A DNA stretch of 64,000 nucleotides, taken from NCBI RefSeq assembly GCF_030064675.1, contig NZ_CP116413.1, positions 777,001 through 841,000 of the forward strand, read 5' to 3'. This stretch comes from Crossiella sp. CA-258035 (lineage in GTDB: Bacteria; Actinomycetota; Actinomycetes; Mycobacteriales; Pseudonocardiaceae). A program made the translations under genes and the position numbers. Positions 17,400-24,874 of this stretch are shown here, piece by piece. The first letter of the stretch is position 1, and every line of letters starts with the position of its first letter. The notes under the pieces were generated by a model. The model was not told the origin of the DNA. It saw only the letters and a program-made list of their open reading frames with translations, and ran no database searches.

Positions 17400-18352
17400 C
17401 CCTTTTCCTTACGTACCAACGCAGGCATGGGCTGGGCCTGGCGCAGGGCCTGTGCTTCCACGACGGCCAGCGGCAGCTCGGCGCGGGAAACCAGGTCGGG
17501 CAGCCGGCCCCCGGCGGGGGCGGTGCCGGTGGAGCCGGTCCAGCTCACCGACCAGCTGATGGCGAACCGAGTACGGACCTGCCCGCCGGGCTGGCCGTGC
17601 GTGGATCGGGGGTAGACGAAGTCGCAGTCCGGTGAGGCCGCGTGCAGGCCCGCCGCGCGGGTGTAGGGGGTGCCAGGGCCAGTGCAGGAGCGGGTGGGGC
17701 CCATGCCGGAGTCGAAGGACAGCGTGGCGGGGTTCGCGGTGACCTGGGCCCACACCGGCCCGGCCTGCACCCGCTCCACCAGCGGCCGCCACACCACCGG
17801 CTCGGTCCACAACCAGGTGTGCTCACCGACCACCGTGGCCCGGCGGCCGTCACCGAGCTGGAGGTCCGGGGACAACCGCGGCACCGGCAACGGCAGCACC
17901 AGCTGCTCGTAGGCCCGCGCGGCCAGCTCAGCGGGGCTGGGCAGGATCGGCGCCGGTGCGGCACCGGGTGCTGGGGTGGGGCCGGTGACCCAGCCGCTGG
18001 TCATCCCGTTGCAGGTGCGGGTGTAGGCGACCTTGCCGTCCCCGCCCAGCGAGCCGGCGTGCCACTCGCGGTACTTGCCGAACATCTCCGACGGGCTGTG
18101 CGCGGCCTGGGTGTAGGTGCAGACGGGAGCTGGCCCGCTGTGGCCGTAGGAGGCGCTTGCGCCGCGGCCGGGGCGGCCCGGTTGGCCGGGTGCGGTGGCG
18201 CCGAGGTCGACGGTCGGGCCGCCGATGTGGCCGAACAGATCGCCGGGCACCACCGTGATCGGGCTATCCCGGTCCGCTCCGGCCCGGGCCGGCGGGGCTG
18301 CGGCGAACGCGAGCACCACTGCGAACACGGCAACCGCGCGAGGGGGCATCAT
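17396..18352 (-). CDS. Secreted Tad-locus protein
   Basis: 318 aa starting MMPPRAVAVFAVVLAFAAAPPARAGA, a Sec signal peptide with AxA site. The mature part is Pro/Gly-rich near the N-terminus, then beta-rich with four or more Cys (PVCTYTQ, RTCNGM, RSCTGPG, SPDCDF) likely in disulfides. ATG 18352 gives a 4-nt overlap with the upstream lipoprotein gene. Actinobacterial Tad loci often carry such a secreted protein; the function is unknown, perhaps an extracellular cap or wall-associated guide. Confidence 0.7.
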   Translation of the reverse strand: MMPPRAVAVFAVVLAFAAAPPARAGADRDSPITVVPGDLFGHIGGPTVDLGATAPGQPGRPGRGASASYGHSGPAPVCTYTQAAHSPSEMFGKYREWHAGSLGGDGKVAYTRTCNGMTSGWVTGPTPAPGAAPAPILPSPAELAARAYEQLVLPLPVPRLSPDLQLGDGRRATVVGEHTWLWTEPVVWRPLVERVQAGPVWAQVTANPATLSFDSGMGPTRSCTGPGTPYTRAAGLHAASPDCDFVYPRSTHGQPGGQVRTRFAISWSVSWTGSTGTAPAGGRLPDLVSRAELPLAVVEAQALRQAQPMPALVRKEKG

Positions 18353-18903
18353 CGGCACGCACCTCCCCCGAACACCACATCCGAGACCCGCCAACGCCCT
18401 TCACCGTCGCGCAACAAGGTCGCAGTGATCGGATTCCGCTCTACCCCAACGGTTTTCGGTTTCCCGGTCTTGGCGTCAGCTTGCCCGGCCTTGCTGCCGT
18501 CCTGGCAGTCCTGGACGGTGGCGCGGCTTCCGACGACATCCACGCTGGTGATCCGAGCTGTGGGCGTGCCGTAGAGCGCGATCGACTGCTCCCGCAACAG
18601 TCCCAACCCCTGCACGCTCCTGGTCAGTTGCGGATCCGTCGCGACCTTGCTGAGGTTGGGCCGCCACTCCGATTCCGGCCGTTTGTCGATCGTGCTGGCC
18701 AGTTGCCAGAACTCCTCGTAGACCGCCTTCGCCGCCACCGAGGCATCCGCCACCGAGCTCGTAGGTGCGGCCGCCTGGGTCGTGGTCGAAGGGCTCGGTG
18801 CAGGGGAGCTGGTGGTGCTCTTCGGGGTGCAGGCGCCGCCGAGCAGGAGGCCAGGGGCCAGCAGGCCAAAGGCCAGCCAGCGGGTGCCGGTGCTGCGGGT
18901 CAT
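18349..18903 (-). CDS. Tad-locus lipoprotein
   Basis: 184 aa with a lipoprotein signal (LAFGLLAPGLLLGGAC, lipobox Cys near residue 26), a Ser/Thr/Pro linker and a compact domain with Glu-Phe-Trp near its start, VQDCQDGSKAG in the middle and DGEGRWRVSDVVFGGGAC at the end. The same domain occurs in the protein at 20292-20882 (Asp-Cys-x-Asp, then DGEWKVTKVIIGEVGSC), so the two are paralogues. ATG 18903 has GGAG 6 nt upstream. First gene of the overlapping block of the Tad operon. Confidence 0.75.
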   Translation of the reverse strand: MTRSTGTRWLAFGLLAPGLLLGGACTPKSTTSSPAPSPSTTTQAAAPTSSVADASVAAKAVYEEFWQLASTIDKRPESEWRPNLSKVATDPQLTRSVQGLGLLREQSIALYGTPTARITSVDVVGSRATVQDCQDGSKAGQADAKTGKPKTVGVERNPITATLLRDGEGRWRVSDVVFGGGACR

Positions 18904-18943
18904 GATCGGCTCCATTCCATTCGGTGCGGCGAGCGAGCCGCAG

Positions 18944-19579
18944 TCAGTGGAAGATCACGACGAGCAGCGTCCCGGCGATCAGCGGAGGCCCCGCCGGAAA
19001 CCCGGCGCCCTGCCCCCACCGAGCACGACCCGCGACCAACAGCCCCACCGCGACCACTCCCGTCAGCAGGATCGACAGCCCGAGCCCGCGTGACAGGTGC
19101 TCCCAGCCCAAGTAGCCCAGAAAGAGCGACAGCACCGGCAACAACACCGCGTCGCCGCCACCGAACCCGGCGGGCTGGACCACGTGCAGGGCTACCGTCA
19201 CGACTCCGACCACGGCCGCGGCGGCCACACCGCGCCACAACCCGCCGAACTCGCCCAGCCACGCCGACGCCGCGGCCAGCAGGATCAACCCGCCGAGCCC
19301 CAACACGGCGGTGAGCGGATGCGGCAGGCGCCGACATTCCCAGTCGATGGCCGCTAGGACCAGCCCCAGCGCCACCAGCAAGCACCAGGCCGGCAGTGCT
19401 GGATCGCCCGCACGGCGAGCACCCAGGCAGGCCAGCAGCACCAGCCCGGCGAGCATCATCACCACACCGCGGTGCTGCACGAGCCGCGGATCCAGCTTCG
19501 CGCCAAGTCGGAGCAGGCAGACCACCAGCACCGGACCCGTGGTCATCCCGAAGAGCCCGCAGACCACGGCAGCGGACAT
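18944..19579 (-). CDS. Prepilin peptidase (A24 family)
   Basis: 211-aa polytopic membrane protein with both catalytic Asp of type IV prepilin peptidases: AIDWECRRLPHPLT near residue 67 and GFGGGDAVLLPVLSLFLGYLGW near residue 130 (Gly-Gly-Gly-Asp in place of the usual GxGD). There is no N-terminal methylase domain, as in TadV/CpaA enzymes. RBS GAGGAG lies 6 nt upstream of ATG 19579. It should process the Flp-like pilin and perhaps the TadE-like proteins. Confidence 0.88.
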   Translation of the reverse strand: MSAAVVCGLFGMTTGPVLVVCLLRLGAKLDPRLVQHRGVVMMLAGLVLLACLGARRAGDPALPAWCLLVALGLVLAAIDWECRRLPHPLTAVLGLGGLILLAAASAWLGEFGGLWRGVAAAAVVGVVTVALHVVQPAGFGGGDAVLLPVLSLFLGYLGWEHLSRGLGLSILLTGVVAVGLLVAGRARWGQGAGFPAGPPLIAGTLLVVIFH

Positions 19580-19688
19580 GGTGTACTCCTCGATCAAGTA
19601 GTGCCGCCGCTCCGGCGGCACCTGCGCGGTGGCGAACGGCTGGTGCGACCTGATGACCGGACATGGTCTGCCTCCTCGGGTCTTGTAG

Positions 19689-20048
19689 TTAACGCAGCTC
19701 GTGGCACTTGGCGCCCGTCCTGCGGAGCCGCTCAGCAGACGCCCAGCCGCCACCTGATCCGGCCAGCTCACGTACTGCGAAGTCGTAGTGATTCGAGGTG
19801 TTGACCACGACCGTCGGGGCTGCCCACACGACACTGCCTCGGGGGAAGTATCGAATGTGAGATTCATAGAAGGTGTACTGCGAATGACCGTATGCGCCAG
19901 TCCCAGCCGGGGCCGTGTACTCGCACACGACAGCCTGCGTTGACGTTGGCTGGCGCACTTCGGCTGACGCGGGCGGTCCCGTCAGACCGACCGCCGACAA
20001 CAGACTGGTCAGGGCAATGGCTCCTGGGAAAACAAGTTGCGTCTTCAT
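19689..20048 (-). CDS. Small secreted protein
   Basis: 119 aa with a clear Sec signal peptide (MKTQLVFPGAIALTSLLSAVGLTGPPASA, cut after ASA). The mature chain is short, beta-like and Tyr-rich (YGHSQYTFYESHIRYFPRG), with two Cys (VVCEY, AKCHELR) that may pair. AGGAGG sits 10 nt before ATG 20048. It may be transcribed with the Tad genes 110 nt downstream, but it has its own strong RBS and could be separate. No family recognised. Confidence 0.65.
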   Translation of the reverse strand: MKTQLVFPGAIALTSLLSAVGLTGPPASAEVRQPTSTQAVVCEYTAPAGTGAYGHSQYTFYESHIRYFPRGSVVWAAPTVVVNTSNHYDFAVRELAGSGGGWASAERLRRTGAKCHELR

Positions 20049-20134
20049 GAGTGATCAACCTCCTGCCATGTGACCCTCGTTGGGTACGCCTCCTGTTTAG
20101 TCGACTGGTACCGACGGACCGCAAGGTACGTACG

Positions 20135-20221
20135 ACCGGACACTTGTGCCCGTATCGAGCAAATACCCGAAAGGGGGACCGCAGTCGAACAAGACCTTTC
20201 TTACGGGCAGAAGTGTCCGGT
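20135..20221. repeat. Inverted repeat with 20-nt arms (19/20 match)
   Basis: Arms at 20135-20154 and 20202-20221 read ACCGGACACTTGTGCCCGTA and its complement with a single mismatch, separated by 47 nt. It lies between divergent genes (20048 minus, 20292 plus). The half TGTCCGGTCAT recurs near 19655 (minus) and 34677. It could be a two-site operator or a large hairpin in the leader of the plus-strand lipoprotein gene. Confidence 0.55.
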
Positions 20222-20291
20222 CATACACACCTTGCTGTCCGGTGCCCTCGTGCTGGTATCAGATAGAAGACCAATTCATGGAGGAGAGATC

Positions 20292-20882
20292 ATGTGGCTA
20301 ACTCGTCGCGACTCGCTTTGTTTCAGGGGAGCGATCGCCGCAGGCGCGGTGATGGTGGCGTCCAGCTGCGGCGCGGTGAAGCAACCGGCAGGAGACAGTG
20401 CACTGCCAAGCGAACCGTTGTCCAGCACGCAGACGTCCATCGGAATGCCGACTTCGACAGCTGCTGTCGATGACACCGATGCGGTTCGGGCCGCTCTGGA
20501 TGCCTATCAAGGCATGTGGCATCAGCTCACTATCGCCGCAGCGAGCAGTAATCACCAGGTCAACGCGTTGGCCAGCCATGCGTCCGGTCAGGCGCTGACG
20601 GCGCTGCGCGGGATGATGTACGACGACTCGATGGCTGGCCTGGTCACCCTGGGGCAGCCGAGGCTGTCGCCGAGGGTGGCCGCCGTTCGGATTCCGGAAG
20701 TGCCCATCGAAGCCGACATAGTCGATTGCGTCGACACGACTTCGTGGCGCAAGTACAAGGCGCGAGGTGGCGCGGCTGAGGACCGCCCTGTTGGGCGGCG
20801 AAAGACCTCCGCAGTCGTGCGCAACACCGACGGTGAGTGGAAAGTGACAAAGGTGATCATCGGTGAAGTCGGTTCTTGCTGA
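20292..20882 (+). CDS. Lipoprotein with twin-Arg-like signal, paralogue of the Tad lipoprotein
   Basis: 196 aa starting MWLTRRDSLCFRGAIAAGAVMVASSC: a twin-arginine-like start (TRRDSL) and lipobox Cys at residue 26. The domain shares Trp-x-x-Leu, an Asp-Cys-x-Asp segment and a C-terminal DGEWKVTKVIIGEVGSC with the lipoprotein at 18349. RBS GGAGGAGA before ATG 20292. It probably sits on the outer face of the membrane and may fold before export if the signal is a Tat signal. Function unknown; sits divergent from the Tad block. Confidence 0.7.
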   Translation: MWLTRRDSLCFRGAIAAGAVMVASSCGAVKQPAGDSALPSEPLSSTQTSIGMPTSTAAVDDTDAVRAALDAYQGMWHQLTIAAASSNHQVNALASHASGQALTALRGMMYDDSMAGLVTLGQPRLSPRVAAVRIPEVPIEADIVDCVDTTSWRKYKARGGAAEDRPVGRRKTSAVVRNTDGEWKVTKVIIGEVGSC

Positions 20883-20899
20883 ATGCCTTGCTCGTATCG

Positions 20900-21238
20900 T
20901 TACGCCTTGCGTTTCTGGGACCAGTCGTCGTACGACCTCAAGGCGAGCAGTACGCCGGCCGCCTTGCCAGTGGACCGATAAGTCACCGTACGCGGAAACC
21001 CACACTTCTCCTCGCGGGTAATGAGTCCTCCTTTCGCCATGGCCATCAGGGTGCGGTTGTACACCTTGTCGTGAAGCGCTCTACCAGATTTCAAGCCGCT
21101 GTCGCGAACCTGAGCGCGCAGGGCAGTCCACGTTTTCGGGCCCTCATCCAGGGCTACAAGCACCTGCACCGCCCACTCCATGTGTGTAACGCGAAGCGCC
21201 TCCTGTGCTTCGCCCCAGTTGATGTCGTTGGAAACCAT
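20900..21238 (-). CDS. Winged-helix (HxlR-like) regulator
   Basis: 112 aa with a winged-helix layout: WAVQVLVALDEGPKTWTALRAQV (helices 1-2), RALHDKVYNRTLMAMAKGGLI (recognition helix) and TREEKCGFPRTVTYRSTGKAAG (wing and helix). The pattern suits the HxlR/MarR type. It is convergent with the lipoprotein gene at 20292 (17 nt apart) and 102 nt downstream of the diguanylate cyclase gene on the same strand. The target is unknown. Confidence 0.7.
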   Translation of the reverse strand: MVSNDINWGEAQEALRVTHMEWAVQVLVALDEGPKTWTALRAQVRDSGLKSGRALHDKVYNRTLMAMAKGGLITREEKCGFPRTVTYRSTGKAAGVLLALRSYDDWSQKRKA

Positions 21239-21340
21239 GTTTCTCCCCGTCCTGAAGCCTGGAACCAGTCGCCGCGCTACCAGTCCCGGCTTCCCTTCCC
21301 CGAACGCACACCCGAGTCCGCCCCCGCCGACCCGAGCCCG

Positions 21341-22081
21341 TCACACGATCTCGAATCCACCCCCCGTCAAGGGGCCGAGGAACACCACGCACTCCCGATC
21401 CTGATCCGCTCCCTTCGCCTCAAGCAGTGCGGCGTCCGCGTGTCGAAGCGCCGCGTCTATGGAGATAACGCACCCGTCCGACGTTGGTCGGAACGCCGCC
21501 GCGCCGATGGCCGCCGTGACCGAGATGCCGACCGTGATGTCCTCCCGCGCGTCAGGCGCGAGGATGGCCGTGTCTCGCACCGCACGGGCGATTCTGCGGG
21601 TGACCTGGATCGCTTCGTGCGCATCGGCCACCACGCAGAGCGCGACGAACTCGTCACCGCCGTAACGGACAAGTAGATCTCCCGGTCGCATCACCGTTCG
21701 CAGGCAGTCCGCAACCATCCGCAGCACGACGTCGCCGGCGAGGTGACCGTGGGTGTCATTGATCGTCTTGAACTCGTCGATGTCGAGCATCAGGAGGACG
21801 AGCGCGCCACCGCGTGTGGCCGTCTCTCGGAGGAGTCGCGGCGCCGCTTCCTCCCAGCCCCACCGGTCAGGAAGGCGGGTCAGGTGGTCGAGACGGGGCG
21901 CGTTCACGGGCTGCCCGCACCTGTCGCAGTGCGATCCATTTCCCGGTGTCGCCGAGTCGGGCTGTTCCTGAGTGCTCCGGGGAAGTGGAGTTCGATCTCC
22001 AGCGCGATCGTCACCAGCTTCGGCCGCAGAAACATCCCAACCGGCTGCCGTTGCCGCTCGTGTAGCACGCACCGCTATCAC
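21341..22081 (-). CDS. Diguanylate cyclase (GGDEF)
   Basis: 246 aa. An N-terminal tail with CDRCGQPV (possible Cys knuckle) leads into a complete GGDEF domain: DHLTRLPDRWGW, LLMLDIDEFKTINDTHGH and LLVRYGGDEFVAL. The intact GGDEF, with an RxxD inhibition site (RPGD) five residues before it, predicts active c-di-GMP synthesis with product control. No membrane or sensor domain is visible. The GTG start at 22081 is weakly supported, so the N-terminus may be shorter. Proximity to the Tad pilus genes hints that c-di-GMP may tune adhesion, an inference. Confidence 0.85.
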   Translation of the reverse strand: MIAVRATRAATAAGWDVSAAEAGDDRAGDRTPLPRSTQEQPDSATPGNGSHCDRCGQPVNAPRLDHLTRLPDRWGWEEAAPRLLRETATRGGALVLLMLDIDEFKTINDTHGHLAGDVVLRMVADCLRTVMRPGDLLVRYGGDEFVALCVVADAHEAIQVTRRIARAVRDTAILAPDAREDITVGISVTAAIGAAAFRPTSDGCVISIDAALRHADAALLEAKGADQDRECVVFLGPLTGGGFEIV

Positions 22082-22257
22082 TCCCGAAACTCATCTGAGT
22101 AAATGATCTTCATATCTGCGCAGATGTCGAGACTGGCAGCATAGGCACAGTCTGGAGAGCTTGTACTCAAGTAGACCCGATCGGGGTATCGCCCCCGAAG
22201 AAGTACAAGCGTTTGATGTGAGGTGGGCCAGGGGGCGACGGCTCGGGAGGTGACGTC

Positions 22258-23010
22258 GTGGTCGAGAACGGTATTCGCTCGTTCCCGGCTGTCCTGCAAC
22301 AGCTCTGCGCTAACACCGATGGTCAGCCGATGTCCAACGTCAAGTTGGCCCAGGCGATCGGGGTCAGCCACAGCTATATCGCCCAGCTACGTCGGGGAAC
22401 CCGCGAGCCGACGCTGGCCACGGTTGAGGCGCTGGCGGAGTTCCTCAACGTCCACCCGGCCTACTTCGTCGGCGGGCGGCGCGATCGGGCACCGCGGAGC
22501 TTGTCGCAACGGTCCTTCCGCGAGAAGCTGAACACCCTTTTCGACTTGGCCCGTCACCCGGAGAAGAACGAACTCACCCTGGACGCGGCAGTCGCGGCGG
22601 TCCGTGAGCGGGGCAAGGAACGGGGCGACACCAACTGGACGATCTCCCCGAGCACGATCATCGATCTGCGCAGCGGCAAGAACACCAACCCCCGCCTGCG
22701 GCACGTGATCATGCTTGCCGAGGTTTTCCACTCTCCGCCGGCCTACTTCCTCGACGAGGAGCTGGCCGAGCAGATGGACAGCCAGCTGAGGTTCCACCGC
22801 ACCATGGCCGAGCTGGGCATCGAGAAGGTCGTCACTCGCGCGCCCGAACTTACCGAAGAGGTTCGCGACTCGCTCGTGCGGACGCTGGTCAAGGCGCTCA
22901 AACCCGAGGCCGCTGACGCGGTAGAAGAAGCCCTGACCCGTTCCGCGCGGGCTCCGGAGACACCTGACGGACAACCATCTGGCGGCACGGCACATGGCGG
23001 TGTGACGTGA
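22258..23010 (+). CDS. XRE-family regulator with two HTH segments
   Basis: 250 aa. A first HTH (MSNVKLAQAIGVSHSYIAQLRRGTREPTLATVEALAEFL) is followed by a second, related one (WTISPSTIIDLRSGKNTNPRLRHVIMLAEVFHSPPAYFL). GTG 22258 follows GGGAGGTGA. It begins a plus-strand run with an ImmA/IrrE-like peptidase, a 7-TM protein and an FAD enzyme. In this widespread actinobacterial arrangement the peptidase may act on the XRE protein. Confidence 0.82.
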   Translation: MVENGIRSFPAVLQQLCANTDGQPMSNVKLAQAIGVSHSYIAQLRRGTREPTLATVEALAEFLNVHPAYFVGGRRDRAPRSLSQRSFREKLNTLFDLARHPEKNELTLDAAVAAVRERGKERGDTNWTISPSTIIDLRSGKNTNPRLRHVIMLAEVFHSPPAYFLDEELAEQMDSQLRFHRTMAELGIEKVVTRAPELTEEVRDSLVRTLVKALKPEAADAVEEALTRSARAPETPDGQPSGGTAHGGVT

Positions 23011-23038
23011 ACCAGGAGACGCTCCACAAGGCGGGACC

Positions 23039-23584
23039 ATGAACCGTAAACAGCTGAAAGACCTTCGCCGGGAACTGATCCGGGAGCTGAACCTCGACCG
23101 TTCGGCGAGCACAGCCTCGGTCTGCCTTCGGCTGTGCGATGTCGTGGGCAACCGGCTTCGTCAGCCCATCCACCTGTACTTCGACGACCTGAGCGCGCGC
23201 GGGCTCAGCGGCTACTGGGCCCAGGACACCGCTGGCAGCAACTTCATCTTCGTCACCACCGCCCGGAGCTGGCCGCACCGGCTGCTCATCCTGCTGCACG
23301 AGCTGGCCCACATGATCTGCGGCCATGAGCCGGGACGGATCACGGAGGAGGAGGGCAGCACGCTGTTCACCCCCGACCTCTCCCCGGGCCTGCTCAGGAT
23401 GCTCGCCCGCCGGACCACGTTGACCGCCGCGGACGAACAGGAAGCCGAACAGGTCGCCGGCGCGTTGATGCAGGACCTCCTCGCCGTGGCCGGGCAACAG
23501 CAGGTCGACCCGTTCCAGGTCGCCGACGACGACGCCGCCACCCGGGTCTGGTACTCGCTCGGGTTCGCCGCGAACCGGAGCTAA
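23039..23584 (+). CDS. ImmA/IrrE-like metallopeptidase
   Basis: 181 aa with the zinc motif HELAHMICGH (residues ~91-100) after PHRLLILL, and a helix with DEQEAEQVAGALMQDLL that supplies the third ligand and core of this family. ImmA/IrrE peptidases cleave XRE-type repressors. The gene follows the XRE gene by 28 nt and precedes the 7-TM gene by 1 nt, so they form an operon. RBS GGCGGG before ATG 23039 is modest. Confidence 0.85.
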   Translation: MNRKQLKDLRRELIRELNLDRSASTASVCLRLCDVVGNRLRQPIHLYFDDLSARGLSGYWAQDTAGSNFIFVTTARSWPHRLLILLHELAHMICGHEPGRITEEEGSTLFTPDLSPGLLRMLARRTTLTAADEQEAEQVAGALMQDLLAVAGQQQVDPFQVADDDAATRVWYSLGFAANRS

Positions 23585-23585
23585 G

Positions 23586-24854
23586 ATGATCTTCTATATC
23601 TTCTACTTCCTTTGCGCCATAGGCACTTTGGCGCTGGTCGCGCACAAGTACCGGTCGTGGCGAGCGGCCCCGGCGGCGCAGCGCCCGGCGATTCTTCCGC
23701 TGTGTACCTCGGGTATCTGCGTCGCCATTGGCTTCCTGGTCGCGGTGCCCCTGATTGGCGTGAACCTCAACAAGCTCACCGGGATTCCCAGCCTGTCGGT
23801 CATCGTCATGGGCGTGGTCACCATGGGCTGGGTCGGCTCCGGCCAGGTCATGTTGCTGTACTGGCGGTACTCCCCCGCGCGGGCCTGGCGCAGCGCCCGC
23901 TGGATCCTCTCGATCTACGGCGCCATCGCGGTGACCCAGGTGGTGTTGTTCGTGCTCGGCGGCCCGCCGGCCGACCTGCACCTGGAGTTCCTCGTCACCT
24001 ATCCGGCCGCGCCGTTCTTCGGTGAGCAGATGGCGCTGCACTTCCTGGCCTACACCGTCGGCATGGCCAACATCGCGTACATGTGCTGGCGGTGGACGGC
24101 CGAGCCGACCACCGCCGGGCGAGCGTGGTTGCGCCGCGGGCTGCGCATCACCGCGGTGGGCATCCTGTTCGGCGTGGCCTACGGCACGGTGACCTTCATC
24201 GCGATCATCGCCACCTGGTTCGACCAGGACCTGAGCCTGCTCAGCACCCATGTCGGCCCCTCCTTGAACATCCTGTCCGCGCCACTGGTGATCATGGGCA
24301 TGTCCATCCCGGTGTGGGGACCGAAGCTGCCCATCTCCGTGCAGAAGTTCGCCGACTACCCCGACGCGGTGCGCGACCACCGGCGGCTGCTTCCGTTGTG
24401 GCGGGCGCTCCAGCCAGTCGACCCCGAGCTGGTCCACCAGCAGCACCACCTCGGCAGCCGGTTCCAGGCCAGCAGCCGCCTGTTCTGGCGCGTGATCGAG
24501 ATCAACGACTGGCTGCAACTGCTGGAGCCCTACCGCTCGGCCCGGGCTGCCGCTGCCATCGCCGATCGCATTCGCGAGGCCGACCTCACCGACGCCCAAG
24601 CACAGGCCTACCAGGAAGCAGCCGAGATCAAGGCTGCCCTGGCCGCCTACGAACGCGGCGAACGCAGCGCCGATGTCACGACCGTGCCGGAACACGGCGC
24701 GGCGGAGCAGGCCCACCACGCGTTCGCGGCCGAACGCGCCCGCCTGACCAGCATCGCAGCGGCCTTCCGCGACCCCGGCCTGAACAACCTGGCCGCGGCC
24801 AGCACCGCCCCGGTGGCGAGCACCTCGGATCACGCAGCGGCCACGCCCCGCTGA
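23586..24854 (+). CDS. Seven-helix membrane protein (MAB_1171c/DUF6545-like)
   Basis: 422 aa. Seven or so hydrophobic segments fill residues 1-240 (IFYIFYFLCAIGTLALVAH; GICVAIGFLVAVPLIG; VIVMGVVTMGWVGSGQVML; ILSIYGAIAVTQVVLFVLGG; FLAYTVGMANIAYMCW; ITAVGILFGVAYGTVTFIAIIATW; LNILSAPLVIMGMSIPVWG). A soluble C-terminal half follows, with DPELVHQQHHLGSRF and a helical region to residue ~400. It is the usual partner of XRE plus ImmA/IrrE genes in actinobacteria and may sense a ligand in the membrane. Function is not established. ATG follows the peptidase stop by 1 nt. Confidence 0.75.
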   Translation: MIFYIFYFLCAIGTLALVAHKYRSWRAAPAAQRPAILPLCTSGICVAIGFLVAVPLIGVNLNKLTGIPSLSVIVMGVVTMGWVGSGQVMLLYWRYSPARAWRSARWILSIYGAIAVTQVVLFVLGGPPADLHLEFLVTYPAAPFFGEQMALHFLAYTVGMANIAYMCWRWTAEPTTAGRAWLRRGLRITAVGILFGVAYGTVTFIAIIATWFDQDLSLLSTHVGPSLNILSAPLVIMGMSIPVWGPKLPISVQKFADYPDAVRDHRRLLPLWRALQPVDPELVHQQHHLGSRFQASSRLFWRVIEINDWLQLLEPYRSARAAAAIADRIREADLTDAQAQAYQEAAEIKAALAAYERGERSADVTTVPEHGAAEQAHHAFAAERARLTSIAAAFRDPGLNNLAAASTAPVASTSDHAAATPR

Positions 24855-24874
24855 CCCACCTCGAAGGGACCGCA

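Noticed and set aside
22078..22371. 98-codon minus-strand frame overlapping the diguanylate cyclase start
   Set aside because: Antisense to the XRE gene start and without RBS; probably only the divergent promoter region.
24083..24874. Upstream in-frame extension of the FAD enzyme
   Set aside because: Lies in the shadow frame of the 7-TM gene; the FAD motif and RBS start at 24875.
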